A stretch of 64,000 bases of DNA from Bretschneidera sinensis (GCA_023935145.1 CM043700.1:136310828-136374827), one strand, 5' to 3'; counted from the first letter of the stretch, positions 35,368 through 47,670 are shown. The notes: generated from the sequence alone by a model not told the origin. Translations and numbers: made by a program.

Positions 35368-37666
35368 CTTCAATGCTATCAGAATAGCATAGAGTTCCTG
35401 CTCATATGTTGACCATTTATGTCTCGTCTCTCCGAGCTTCTCACTAAAAAATTCAATGGGTTTTCCTTCTTGAGTCAATACGGCTCCAATCCCTACAATT
35501 GATGCATCACACTCAACCTCAAACAATTTGTCAAAGTTGGGTAGAGCTAGTATCGGTGTTGTACATAGCTTCTCTTTAATTAGTTTGAAACTCTTCCCGA
35601 CTTCTTCATCCCAATAGAAATGACCTTTCTTCATACACTCGATGGTAGGGGCTACTATGCTACTGAAATTTCGAACGAACCTCCGATAGAAGGTTGTTAA
35701 CCCACGAAAGCTTCTGACCTCCCCTACAGTCCTCGGTGTGGGCCACTCTTGGATTGCTCTCACTTTGTCCTTATCAACCAGAATCCCATTTGAACTGACT
35801 ATAAATCTGAGAAAGAGTAGTTGGTCCATCATAAAGGTACACTTCTTCAAGTTGATAAAGAGCTTGTGTTCACAAAAGGTCTCCATTACCTACCTCACGT
35901 GGCTTATATGGTCTCTCGAATTGCGACTGTAGATAAAAATGTCATCGAAATAAACTACAACGAATTTACCGATGAAGGGTTTCAATACCTGGTGCATAAC
36001 TCGCATGAATGTACTCAGTGCATTAAAAAGTCCGAATGGCATCACCATCCACTCGTAGAGTCATTCTTTAGTCTTTAATGCAGTCTTCCATTCATCTCCA
36101 GGTCGGATATGTATCTGATGATAACCACTCCTTAAATTGATCGTCGAAAAGATCTTAGCTCCTACTAGCATATCAAATATATCACCTATCCGAGGAATAG
36201 GGAACCTGTACTTCACTGTGATCTTGTTGATAGCTCGGCTGTCCACACACATCCGTCAACTACCATATTTCTTTGGTATAAGAAAAGCTAGTATGGCACA
36301 TGGACTCATACTCTCCCGTCAGTGTCCCTTCTGCATTTGTCCCTCTACCCGTTCTTGTAGGATCTCATTCTTCTTAGGGCTCATCTAATAGTGTGGAAGG
36401 TTGGGTAGACTAACTCCAAGTACTATGTCAACTACAATGCTGGATGTCTTTCATCGACTGGAGTCCGTCGGGTATCTCCTCGAGGATGATGTCTTGAAAC
36501 TCTTCTAGCATCTCTTGCACTGGCTCTGGAATGGTTTGTGACATAGGCACAGTAGCTCCCTTAACTACCAATGCAATGATCTCTCGAGCTTCCTTGACCT
36601 CCTCTAGGAACTCAACCTCTTCGGTCAATAAAACCTGCTTCCTCTTGCTTAGAGTAAGTATCCGAACCGAGTCTTCTTTTGGTTGTCTAAATATCATCTT
36701 TCGACCCTCCCAGAAGACAATATAGACATTGTCATGGCCTTTGTATTGGGTGTCCACGTCGAATTGCCATGGTCTCCCTAAAATTATGTGATATGCATCC
36801 ATCTCAATAATATCATAAAGAATGAAGTCTGAATAGTGTTTACCAATTGAGAAGGTGAACCAACGCTGCTTGGTAACTGGTGTCTCGGTACCCTGCTTGA
36901 TCCATCCAATCTTGGAAGGTGTTGGGTGCTTCTCGGTCTTTAGGCCTAACTTCGTCACCATCACTCAAGACGCTATATTCTCTCCACTGCCCCCATCAAT
37001 GATCATATCACATACTCGCTAGTTGATAGTGTATCTTGTGCAAAAGATATCATGCCTCTGTGATTGGTCTTCATGTCTCGGAGATAGGAGTACTCATTGG
37101 ATAAACAAGGATCGGAAAAAGAGAGCTCATTCATCGGCGTTAGCTACTGTTCCTGGTACTCGGATGTCTCTTCCCTGAGAGTATCTTCCTCTTCAAACTC
37201 CTTATACCCTGCCACCTCACCAGTCTCGGTGTTAACATAATTCACCATTTTTCTTCTCAAGCATTGACTGGATCTATGCCCCGGTTAGTTACACTTGAAA
37301 CACTTGTCTGGCCCAAGTCGTGCATAAGGGTTGTTAGAAGGGTATAGTCCTTGACTGTCTTGGTCCACTAGTGCTGCCACCGGCTTCCTTCTGTCCCGAG
37401 ACTATGGACTGAGTGGTGGTCTCGAGAATGACCATTGGTTGCTTTTCCTGAGATTATGCAGATCGCATCGAATCACTCAGGGTTCGCTCCCAAGTTGAAG
37501 CTCTTGGACGCTCCAACTGTTTCTCTTCTCAGGTGGCTAGGCTAAAAGCTTCAGTAAGAGTGAAGACATGTTATATAGACACCTTGTCTTTGATTTTCAT
37601 ATGCAACCCACCAATAAACCTAGCCACTTGTTGGGCTTCAGTCTCTATAAGATCATTCTTGGTCGA
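35368..37666 (-). pseudogene. Chromovirus-type gypsy gag end, protease, RT and RNase H, truncated
   Basis: Minus sense from right to left: remnant zinc knuckle CFKCN-PGHRSSQC (about 37303-37262, contains a stop); protease core DGGSGENIAS (about 36990; normally D-S/T-G), ending with ILGRPWQFDVD; RT with [20 protein letters not shown] (36252), [26 protein letters not shown] and YFDD (about 35955); RNase H with [20 protein letters not shown], and [16 protein letters not shown] at the left edge. The RT wording fits CRM/Galadriel-like chromoviruses. RNase H is cut at 35368; integrase and 3' LTR are missing. Several stops. Confidence 0.85.
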
Positions 37667-38350
37667 TGTTGTGCGTTTATCTACCTAAATAAATAAGCAA
37701 ATAATCGTACAGTTTTACTTGCAAGTGCACAAGGTCAATAGTAGCATAGTGTGCAAGTGCAAGATCATCTTCACAGGGACTGGTAAATTTCGTTCTTAGA
37801 ATCAGTTTTGCAATATAAAAAAGAAAGAAATAATTATTAAGTCTAGATTGATAATGATAAGAACATAGGGCTTTGATATCCATCACTAATCATACTTTCC
37901 CAATATGTAATGTCCCAATGCTCTAGCCATACTATGAACACCTAATGGTTGTCAACCTAAGGGCATGGTATCTACTCCTTAAGCTATTGATCTCCCTAAG
38001 CAACGAGTTAGGCATGGTATCTACTCTAACTTTTTTTTCTCTTAAGGGATTCAACATGGTGTATGCTGAGTTGTTCCTTAAGAGAGCATAAGATCTATGG
38101 AAATCGACAACCACATGAGACTTAAGGTATAATGTATATTCTTGGTTTTCCATGTTGATTAACCCGAGAATCTGTATAAGATATCTTTTATTACTTTTGT
38201 TGAACCCAGGACTCGGTCATCCAAATTGATTCAACTAACTAATCCATACCACATGCATATGTTGATCAGACACACACATATGAGGAATTTAAATATAAAT
38301 AGGCATTAATTAATAAAGCATCATAACATGGCTATTGGTAAAGATAATCA

Positions 38351-38406
<56 letters not shown>

Positions 38407-39006
38407 AAAAGCATAATTAGAGCTTCAATCAAGCCCTATAAAGAGTTAATTACACATGTTGTCTATGATAAACATCATAACATAAAATATAAAACCTAAA
38501 GAATACTATGGAGACGAGTCGTCAATTCCTCTCCAAAGCTTACAACTTCAAGCTAAAGCAAAAGATAAAAAGAAGGATGTCTTTTCTGTGTTTTTACAAG
38601 TGTATTTATAGGGGTTGAATAACCCTAGAGGACTCTGAAAACCCTAAACTTCCTAAAACACAAAACCTCTCCTATTTTCAAAACAGGTTTTTACCATTTT
38701 ACTATTCACACCCGTACATGTGCGCTCGATTGCATACGTGTTGTGCTCAGTCTTAATGATACACTCGAGCCTTCTTTGTGTGCGCATGATTATACCAGGG
38801 CCTGCACTCGATTGCACTCTAGCCAGTAGCTGTTCCAAGATTTTCAGATTTCTTCCTTTAAGTTCCAAAAATGCTTATTTTTTCTCGAGGACCCTACAAA
38901 AGCATGTGAAACACAGAGATGAAGTAAAATGGACTAAATTAACATAAACTATGACTTAACAAAAGTAAATTAAGGGGCTTAAATATGAATATTTAAGCAC
39001 CTATCA
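37667..39006 (-). repeat. Athila-like 3' LTR, copy 1
   Basis: 1340 bp. It contains an (AT)n run at 38351-38403 that the partner LTR (46234-47528) lacks, which accounts for most of the length difference. A TGCGCTCGAT-type motif cluster lies at 38705-38830. Confidence 0.88.
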
Positions 39007-40330
39007 CACCCCGAAACTTACATATTGCTAGTCCTTTAGCAATACAAAACAAAAAATTAGAATGAAAAAATAAAGACACACAGATAAATCTAATATTCTT
39101 GGTGTCCACAAAAGTTTAGGTATCACACAAAACCATGATATGCATTCATGAGCAAGCTTAACAAGAACAAACACATCTTTGCAATGAATAAGAGTTTTGA
39201 ACGCAAATCACTTTCATGAGGCAGGTTAAGACATCATAAGTTTGACTTTAGTGTGTGGTGAACTAGTACATAAAATATTAGGTTTCCAAATAATTCTAAT
39301 GTGTAGTGTTTCAATGTCTCAAGATTCACCAAATTTCTTATTAGAACCAACAAAAATGGTATAATTTTTCTTCTTTTCTTTTATTGTGAGATTTTTGCCA
39401 AGTTTAGTTCTCTTAAGCTTTCTATTTAACTCATGTAGTGAGTGTTTAGCCAATAACTCCTAAACCAGATAGTTTTAGGGCATTAGGTGTAAAGACACCC
39501 CTAAGGACTTACTAACTCGAGTAAAAAAGGCTACGAAACCAACTGGTCTTAATGCTACCAATCAGAATTCCCACCTTTTTGACGTGACACTCACTGCTTA
39601 CTGAGGCAAGAGGGCCAGTTACTCGGTGAAAAGTTCTTTTTAATGATCATTATGAGCAAAATTCTCATCTTTTGATATGACACTCACTGCTTACTAAGGC
39701 AAGAGAGCCAGTTACTCAGTGGAAAGTTTGTTTACTGATCATTAGGAGCACTTTACTTTTTTAGCAATAACAATTTTTTTTTCTATTTTTCTATGCCAAA
39801 GTGTGAATCTAACAAGTCATCCGGTTCACAGTCAAGCCGAAGAAACATACATATTACAATTACATGTCATACTCTACACAATTATGTGCTAATGTGCTCG
39901 TGTTAGCTTAGGTCAAACTTGTGAATCCTTAACTGCCTAAAAGTAAGTGATTAAGGTTTAAAACTTAATTATTAGGCCATGTGTTCAAGATTTTAAGCTC
40001 ACTTATGAAGTCAGATCATGATGTTTTGTTTAGATCACCTAAAAATTTTAGAACAGTATGAACATGTATTTATCTATAAAAACAAAAATTTGGGACATAG
40101 TAGGTGTGTGAGTGTGTTCCCATACCCCCAAACTTAAATTGCACATTGTCCTCAATGTGTGAATAGCATGGAAGGATCTAACCTGGGAGATGGAGAACTA
40201 TATGGCTGGCATAGCTCGTAGCACTCCCTCAAACTTCAACTGGATGCACTCACTCTGTCCTTGAAAAAGAAGAAACAAACATAAAACTGAAAAACAAGGA
40301 ATATTAATACGAAACAGTAAATACAAATTA
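39007..40330 (-). other. Athila-like 3' untranslated region
   Basis: Non-coding between the env-like ORF and the 3' LTR. It holds a roughly 100-bp direct repeat (about 39585-39640 and 39655-39720, sharing ACTCACTGCTTACTGAGGCAAG). No ORF supported. Confidence 0.5.
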
Positions 40331-41000
40331 TAAATGAAAAACAATACGAGAAAGAAAATAAAAAGGATATGTTGTGGGGTGCCTCACTTGAGCGCTAAGT
40401 TTAACGTCTTCAACCAGACGGGGTATCCTCTCACTGCTGATCATCTGGTGGTGCAGTCAAAGAGGTACTGGGTGCAAGAGGTAGGTGATCGAGGATGGCC
40501 TGTAGCATCACCTCCTGTCGTGCAAATCGTGCCTCCAAACTATCTATGCGCTGGTGCACTAGTGATGTAGCTGCAGAGACCTCACCTCGGAAGGAGGACA
40601 ACTTAGCGAGAAAGTGTTGGGACTCAGTGGGTCCCATGTTCGGATGGTTTTCCTATCACAATAAGCTAACTGCAGGGGTCTCTGTCTCCATATGATCCTC
40701 CTCAACCCTTTCAACTGCAGGTGCAGGTGCTGGTAGTTGGAGAAGCATGTGTGACAGGCTTTGTGTCTACTAAGCCTTCCCAAAGAAATGGTGCTCTCAC
40801 ACTGGTCCGTTGCTGGTGGTCCCCTTAATCCCTTTCTTCTTGAGGATGTATGATAGTAGGAACAGGAATGAGAGCCCCCATGCATTGGTTGGAGTGGTCT
40901 GACGGCCATGGATATGATTCCAAAATTTATGCAGCTGATTCCAAATGACAATTGGGATAGAGTACCAGTGGCCTCTGTGGAAGGCATATAATGTCTGTAG

Positions 41001-41941
41001 CAGTGTTTTAAAAAACCAATTTGGGGCGCGCCCGGGTCGCGCCCACGGGCGAAATCCGGGGAAAACGCCCGCGGGCGTGATTGTTGGGGCGTTTTTTTTT
41101 TTTTTTGTCGCGACATCCAAAACGACGTCGTTTTGGTCAGTTACTAATAATTCATCTTCCCTGGCGTGCGGCTCGGCTCGAACTCAGGACCAAATATGTC
41201 ATAATTATAAACCTTACCACTGAGCTAACGCTGTTAATTTGATATTATTACACTTCATAAATATATAATACTTCTTATCTAGTTTAATAATAATTACAAA
41301 CTATTTAATTAATCACTTACAAATTACAACAATATAGAAATATAAGTTATACTTCATATAATTTATATATAAATATATATTAATATTTATAAAATTATAA
41401 TTATCAGACTATAATGAGTTAGTAACGTATTAAATTTTAATAAAATTAATTAAAAATTAAATTGTTTTTATTTTACTATTCTAATTAATTAATTAATATT
41501 ATTTTATTAAAAATTCAAAACATCCCAAAAGATTCAAAAGACTTACCTGGATTTTCAGTCTTTTAGGTTAGAATTTTAAATTTTCAACATTTTGATTGGA
41601 CGTCATTACAAATAGAACCATTATGTTGAATGGATGCATATGCAACAAATAATAATATACCTATAATATCATATGTGATTAAAATTTTCATCAAATTGTT
41701 TGATATTTGTGTAAAAATATTTTGATAAATATTCATTCATAGGTATTAAGTTAGTAAAGTTTATTGATAATTAATTAATTAATATTATTTCAATTTTTTA
41801 ATATTTTTATAATTTAATTAATATTATTTTACCAAAACGCCCCAATGTTTCAAAAGGCTTACGCCCCAACGCCTCGGGGCTTACGCCTCGCCTCATTGAG
41901 GCAAAACGCCTCGCCCAACGCCCTCGCCTCTGAAAACACTG
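41001..41941. mobile_element. Non-autonomous hAT-like element with GC-rich ends
   Basis: 941 bp, flanked by perfect 8-bp duplications GTCTGTAG (40993-41000 and 41942-41949), the hAT hallmark. Termini are inverted: CAGTGTTTT at left and AAAACACTG at right. Subterminal DNA is strikingly GC-rich in an AT-rich neighbourhood (GGGGCGCGCCCGGG, GCCTCGCC repeats), while the interior is AT-rich. No transposase ORF. It contains a 20-bp perfect palindrome (41117-41136) and a tRNA-like stretch on the minus strand (about 41162-41235). Confidence 0.85.
41162..41235 (-). other. tRNA-like (pol III A/B-box) segment inside the hAT element
   Basis: On the minus strand TTAGCTCAGTGGTAAGG resembles an A box with D-arm, and GAGTTCGAGCC resembles a B box, about 35 bp apart, as in a tRNA or the head of a SINE. 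The T-stem and acceptor stem do not pair well, so it is not called a working tRNA. Confidence 0.4.
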
Positions 41942-42524
41942 GTCTGTAGAAACTGGTCTCTCCGCTGTGTCTTATGCCCCAATAGGCACACATTGGACTG
42001 GAGGATGGTGTCCACGAGCAAGAGCCGTAGAGGCAACTTTGATCGGCTCACCTCATTGTTGTGCCTATCAGCGTACTGGCCAGCGCACATGTCCTTGATG
42101 ATCGCGGACAAGGCAAAAGACTCCGACTGCTCTTCCATATTAGTGTCCTCCGGAGGTGGCTCATCACAGCAGTGATCTCAGTACTGGTCACCTCTATGGA
42201 TGTGCCCTGGACTGAAGAAGTCAAGATTCCTGACCTGCTACAGTCGAATGATATGTTCTCATAAAACTGGACTATAAAAGCTGGGTGTAAGCAGTTGAGC
42301 AAACTGGCTTGAACAGCCTCTTCAACCCCCGATGTCTAAATGCTTGGACTGCCCATTGAGTGGCATCCATGTGCTTGAATACCTCATCGATGTTGAAAGT
42401 GGTCTCAAACAATAGTTCTTTTTGTGCGAAGCTTGGCCGGGATGACTGGGCACGGCTGCTCGAAGCACGGGAGGTGGAAGCAGATTGTTTTGACATGTTG
42501 ATTCTTGTTTCTATGGAATTTACG

Positions 42525-42678
42525 CTCGATCACCCTGTGCTCTGTGCTCGATCACCCACAGTCAGGCTTTTTGTCGAGTAGCTTATGTGCGACAAAAAAC
42601 CAAGCTATGGTTTTGAGGTTCCGAGTTTGTTCCTAACCTTTTATAAATATGATAATAACCAATCAACTCATAAGATAA

Positions 42679-42709
<31 letters not shown>

Positions 42710-43165
42710 GGAAATGTAAATTAAATATTAAGAACCATGCGTGTTAAAGTGTGACTCAACAAAATGAGTATACCTTGTGTATGTAGAAATGGAATGAGTA
42801 TGCGATGGGGAAGGAGGGGGTGGTAGCTTAGTCGTAGGGTAGTGTGTGGTTGTAAAGGGATGGTTGTGGTGGAGGGTTGTGTTTGTGAGTTAGCTTGGAG
42901 GATGGGTGAAAAAGATGTTTGAAGGTGAGAGTGCAAGGGAGAGTATTCTAAGTGCGTTTGTGAGTTTGAGTGTAGTGGTGGAATGGGTTTATGAGCTGAG
43001 TGTGCTTAAACACCTTCACGTGCCTTCTCTGTCATGAGTGTGCTCGAGTGCATATGAAGTGTGCTCGATCTCACTTGTGCACAAGTGCATAGGGTGATGC
43101 ACTCGTACGCAAGTGAGTGCAGGGTGGAAATGCACTCGAGCACACTATTTAATGCGCTCAATCGC
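42525..43165 (-). promoter_or_regulatory. TGCGCTCGATCGCA-type motif cluster upstream of Athila env-like ORF
   Basis: Repeated words such as GTGCTCGATC, TGCACTCGAG and GCGCTCAATCGCA at 42525-42560 and 43010-43165, ending about 30 bp before the env-like ATG at 42496. The same words cluster in the LTRs (38705-38830, 47220-47350, 51800-51905) and before gag (45970-46015). A (TA)n run at 42680-42708 lies between the two groups. A regulatory role is inferred. Confidence 0.4.
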
Positions 43166-43348
43166 AGTGTAGAAAAAACTGATAGTGAGCTATATAAAAG
43201 GATTGAAATAAACCAAGAGAAGAATTAGTAACGATACAACCATAACGAACTTTAGTGGTCTCAGTACCACTAACCGCGATAGAGGTGCTTGAGCTATTTT
43301 GGTACGAAAGTGGAAATTGCTCAAGCATTCTCTATAGTATCCTTAGCA

Positions 43349-43640
43349 CTACTCCCTTTGGAAAGGGCATTTAGAGCCCACCTCTTGTGGTTCAAGTGCC
43401 CTTGACAGCTGCTGCCTCTCTAATTTTGGGGTCTGGTCAATAAAATAAGGAAAAATAGTATTAGTAAGTTCAGGATTTCCAATTTGAGGGTTATACTTAC
43501 TTGCAGTCTTTGGTGTGTTCTTGATGAGGTGCACAGCTCTATCAATGTCTTTAATCACATTGTCATCCTCTGGCCTAATGTCCAATCTTTTGTCATCATG
43601 GTTAGGGATGGTCTCCACTGGATCAATGTGATGGTCCTGA
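43349..43640 (-). pseudogene. Athila copy 1 pol N-terminal stub
   Basis: METIPNHDDKRLDIRPED begins the linker between protease and RT, matching METTFTHGFTRLDIEQEP in copy 2 (48505 region). The frame ends at 43349. RT, RNase H and integrase, expected next, are absent; about 200 bp of unassigned sequence leads into the motif cluster. Confidence 0.6.
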
Positions 43641-43665
43641 GAAACTTGCTCAATAAGACTTTGTA

Positions 43666-44163
43666 TTAGCTTACATTAGAGTATTCATTATCATCTTTGG
43701 TTGATTTTAATGTGTCAAATATTTTGAATTCTATTTCCTCATCATTTACTATCATAGTGACAATGCCCATTTTTACATTAATTTTGGCGTCAGAAGTTAT
43801 CATAAAGGGTCTTCCTAAGATGATGGGAAGAGATAATGGCATATGACATTCTTTCATATCTAAGACAATAAAATCAGCAGGTAAAATAAATTTACTTACT
43901 TTTACCAAAACATCCTCGAGGATACCTCTCGGTCGTTTGATGCTTCTGTCAGCTAATTGCAAAGTGATAGAGGTCGGTTGAAGCTCCCCCAAACCTAGTG
44001 TTTCGAATACACTGTATGGCAGCAGATTGACACTCGCTCCTAGATCCAATAGTGCATGTTCGAATAACTGGTCACCTAGCCTGCAAGGAATGATAAAACT
44101 ACCCGGATCTTTTAGTTTTGGTGGTAGTTTTCTTAATAACGCAACACTTACCTCTTCAGTCAA
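43666..44163 (-). pseudogene. Athila copy 1 aspartic protease
   Basis: 165 open residues. The active-site loop LLDLGASVNLLP (about 44050-44020) fits the D-x-G-A-S form of Athila proteases; the flap-side ILGRPFM follows (43820 region). It appears internally intact, but it is translated only as part of a gag-pol polyprotein that is broken elsewhere. Confidence 0.8.
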
Positions 44164-44181
44164 GGCAACTATCTCATGTTC

Positions 44182-45783
44182 CTAAAACTTCCTTTTGTTA
44201 GTGCAATAATCTTTTAAAAGCTTAGCATAAGTAGGAATTTGTTTAATTGCATCTAATAAAGGAATGTTTATTTCCACATTTTTCAAAGTTTTAAAAATGT
44301 CAATCAGTTTAGTCTCTTTCTTAGGTTTTACTAACATTTGAGGGAAGGGTGGAGGTGTATTTACCTTTTCCATCTCACTTACCTTAGATGTAGATGCTTT
44401 GTCTGGAGATGCTCGTGCAGGCTCATCGATACCTATGATCTTTCTACTTCTCAGGGTTGTCACAGCATTCAGTTGTTGATGTCCTCTTGGATTAGGTATT
44501 GGTTAGGCGGGAAACTCACCTTACTTTCTACTACTCAGTTCCTTGGCCAATTGCCCCATTTGTACCTCTAATCCTTGAATGGCTTGATCATGTTTTGCAG
44601 TGATTTGTCTCATCTCAGTCCAAAATTGCCTCGTTTCTTCCATGAATTGTTCATGTGAAGTCATTAATTGTTGCTGCTGAGTTGTTAATTGCCTCACAAG
44701 ACTTTCAAGGTCAGTTTTCTTTGTTTCGGAGCTAAGCGAGCAACTGGTTGTGAGTTTTTTTGCTGCCTTTGCTAGTTCTGATTGTTGCTCCAAGAAAAAT
44801 TTGAGTGATTCTATCATCCAGGGTTGTAGGTGTTTGCATATGGATTGCTTTTTGGCAGATAGTTGTTTAGTCCTACGTAATTCGCTTGTTCTGGATTTGC
44901 AGAAGAATACGAGGGACATGTATCAGTATTATGATCACATTGGGAACATATTGCACATACCTGGAGTGGTGCAACTGGTGGTATAGATGATACATTCTGA
45001 GCGGCCATAGCTTTAACTAGTAGGTCTAGCTTTTTTTTCTACAGCAGCTATTTGGGTGGAGGATCCACCATTGAGGTTCAGCTCATACATACCTTTTCTC
45101 TTGGTTATATGTCTGCCTCGATAGGAGAACTGCTGAGTGTGTTCGCTTAGGGTTTCGAAGAGCTCCATAGCTTATTCACTGTTTTTCTTCATCAACACTC
45201 ATCCACAACTTGAATCAACAATACTTTTGTTAGTATCACTCAAACCTTCATAAAAAGCTTGAACCAGTTCATCTTGAGGAAAGTTGTGATGTGGGCATTT
45301 GAGTAACAGCTCGTTGAAGTGTCCCCATGCTTCGAAGAATAGGTCTCCATCCTTTTGTTGAAAGGGTTGAATCTCCTTCCTCATTTGCCTCATCTTTTGG
45401 GTTGGGAAAAACTTCCTTAAGAACTTGCTGGCCAACTCCTCCCAAGTGTGGATAGAAACTCCAAGCAAAGAATTGTACCACAGTTTAGCATTATCTTTTA
45501 AGGAAAAAAGGAAAAGAATTAACCTTATTTCTTCTTGGTCTAAGCCTCGAATATGCTAGAATTTGCAGAGAGCGAAGAACTCTCGGAGGTGCAAGTGTGG
45601 GTCCTTATTAGGTGTACCCCTAAAGTGAGTCAGTGCACTCAATATTTGCGGGTTTATGTAATAGTTGCCTTCCACCTCAGGTTGATAAGCAATACACGAT
45701 GGTTGATCAAGTTTACGTGGGATGAAGGATTGCTTCATCGGCCTTCGCTCATGTGGTTGCTAATTTTTGATCTGTTCCGCCAT
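44182..45783 (-). pseudogene. Athila copy 1 gag, broken
   Basis: Starts near 45783 (MAEQIKN then a stop, resuming ERRPMKQSFIPRKLDQPS). The retrotransposon gag core follows: LSALTHFRGTPNKDPHLHLREF, then TWEELASKFLRKFFP, FNELLLKCPHHNFPQDELV, and FYEGLSDTNKSIVD (45468-45199). The zinc knuckle CAICSQCDHNTDTC lies at about 44960-44915. The C-terminal heptad-rich part with QLTTQQQQLMTSHEQF is at 44919-44521. At least three frame breaks. Confidence 0.8.
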
Positions 45784-45969
45784 TGGTACTTCTTCCTCAA
45801 TTCCTTCTTCTACCTCTTCCAAGTTGTCTCTAAGCCTTTGTCGGATAGTCCGCTCAAGCTCGGTATCAAGGAGGAAGAATGTTGGATGCTTGGATCAAAG
45901 CCCGTGCATGAATCGGTAACAATCACCTTAGTGCAGCAGTCAAACATTGGTGCTCGGGTAACTCTCTGC

Positions 45970-46233
45970 CTCAGTTGCGCTCAATCGCACAGGAGGGTGC
46001 GCTCTATCGCAAGTGGCACAGAAAACTCTCCTGGAGTGCCTGAAACAGAAAAAAAAAAAAAAAAAAAAAGAATTCGATTAGTGTTTTTATAAAAATTAAA
46101 TAAAAACAGAAACTTAAAATTTTTGATAAAAATATAAATAGAATGAAAAAGAAATAACAATGATTAAATTAAATGAAAAATTAATTCTAAAAAAGAAATT
46201 CAAGTGCAATCCCCGGCAATGGCACCAAAAACT
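45970..46233 (-). other. Athila copy 1 leader, motif pair and primer-binding site
   Basis: Holds TTGCGCTCAATCGCA and GTGCGCTCTATCGCA (45973-46015), an A20 tract (46050-46069) and the primer-binding site at 46210-46227 beside the LTR. The tRNA primer was not identified with certainty. Confidence 0.6.
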
Positions 46234-47528
46234 TGTTGTGCATTTATTTACCAAAATAAATAAGCAAATATTCATATAGTTTTACTTGCAAGTGCACAAG
46301 GTCAATAGTAGCATAGTGTGCAAGTGCGAGATCATCTCCACAGGGATTGGTAAATTTCATTCTTAGAATCAGTTTTGGAATATAAAAAAGAGAAATAATT
46401 ATTAAGTCTAGATTGATAATGATAAGAACATAGGGTTTTGATATCCACCACTAATCATACTTTCCCAATAAGTAATGTCCCAATGCTCTAGCCATACTAT
46501 GAACACCTAATGGTTGTCAACCTAAGGGCATGGTATCTACTCCTTAAGCTATTGATCTCCCTAAGCAACGAGTTAGGTATGGTATCTATTCTAACTCTTT
46601 TCTCTTTTAAAGGATTCAGCATGATGTATGTTGAGTTGTTCCTTAAGAGAGCATAAGATCTGTGGAAATCAACAACCACACGAGACCTAAGGTATGGTGT
46701 ATACTCCTGGTTTCGTATGTTGATTAACCCAAGAATCTAGATAAGATATCTTTTGTTACTTTTGTTGAACCCAGGACTCGGTCATCCAAATTGATTCAAC
46801 TAACTAATCCATACCACATGCATACGTTGATCAGACACACACATATAAGGAATTTAAATATAAACAGGCGTTAATCAATAAAGCATCATAACATGGCTAT
46901 TGGCAAAGGTAATCAATGAATATATATTTCAATCGTGCCCTATAAAGAGTTAGTTACACATGTTGTCTATGATAAACATCATAACATAAACTAAACATAA
47001 AATATAAAACCCAAAGAATACTATGGAGACGAGTCGTCAATTCCTTCCCAAAGCTTACAACTTCAAGCCAAAGCAAAAGATAAAAAGAAGGATGTCTTTT
47101 CTGTGTTTTTACAAGCGTATTTATAAGGGTTGAATAACCCTAAATGACTCTAGAAACCCTAAACTTCCTAAAACACAAAACCTCTCCTATTTCCAAAACA
47201 AGTTTTTGTCGTTTTACTATTCGCGCCCGTCCATGTGTACTCGATCGCATACGTGTTGCACTCAATCGTAATGATGCGCTCGAGCCTTCTTTGTGTGTGC
47301 ACGAGCGCTGGTGCACTCGATCGTACCGGGGTTTGCGTTCGATCGCATTCTAACCAGCAGCTACTCCAGGGTTTCTTCTTTTAAGTGCCAAAAATGCTTC
47401 TTTTTCTCCAAGACCCTACAAAAGCATGTGAAACATAGAGATGAAGTAAAATGAACTAAATTAACATAAACTAGGACTTAACAAATGTAAATTAAGGGGC
47501 TTAAATATGAATATTTAAGCACCTATCA
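46234..47528 (-). repeat. Athila-like 5' LTR, copy 1
   Basis: 1295 bp, highly similar to 37667-39006 except for the missing (AT)n run and scattered substitutions. Motif cluster at 47220-47350 with cleaner GCTCGATCGCA copies than the 3' LTR. Confidence 0.88.
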
Positions 47529-47670
47529 GCCAACAGTTTATAAAACTCATCAACGCATACCGGACTGTATGGATCCCTTGGCTACACTCTTGATACTGCT
47601 GGAACAATCGTAGCTCAAAGTTAGGTGGTAGAAACCGAGCTTTGAGAAGCCACTTCATCTTCAGCCATGA
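47529..47670 (-). pseudogene. Chromovirus gag middle fragment
   Basis: Minus-sense translation MKWLLKARFLPPNFELRLFQQYQ followed by CSQGIHTVRYALMSF is the standard gypsy gag core and continues across the Athila insertion into 37666. Its right edge (about 47670) is fused to the RT of Athila copy 2. Confidence 0.75.

Larger units (their letters stand above)
40400..42496 (-). pseudogene. Env-like / 'plant transposon protein' ORF of Athila copy 1, split by hAT
   Basis: ATG at 42496 opens MSKQSASTSRASSSRAQSSR, a Ser/Arg-rich start. It continues with FETTFNIDEVFKHMDATQW and QFYENISFD, which resemble the extra ORF after pol in Athila and SIRE elements. The frame shifts near 42300, and the 941-bp hAT insertion interrupts it at 41001-41941. 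After the insertion it continues LYAFHRGHWYSIPIVIWN. A C-terminal heptad-like stretch follows (VHQRIDSLEARFARQEVMLQ, 40560-40480). No convincing signal peptide or transmembrane segment was seen, so an envelope function is not shown. Confidence 0.6.
37667..47528 (-). mobile_element. Athila-like Ty3/gypsy element, copy 1, internally deleted
   Basis: 5' LTR 46234-47528 and 3' LTR 37667-39006 (element minus; both TGTTGTGC...CCTATCA in plus sense). The primer-binding region TGGTGCCATTGCCGGGGA on the minus strand (46210-46227) is typical of Athila/Tat elements. Polypurine tract TTTCGGGGTG abuts the 3' LTR. Candidate target duplications GTCGA and GCCAA differ at two of five bases. Order in element sense: gag, protease, stub of pol, then env-like ORF; RT, RNase H and integrase are deleted. 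It split the chromovirus gag, whose halves lie at 37666 and 47529. A hAT element is nested in it. Confidence 0.87.

Noticed and set aside
41162..41235. Functional tRNA gene on the minus strand
   Set aside because: A-box and B-box resemblance only; acceptor and T stems do not pair and no clear anticodon arm was found.
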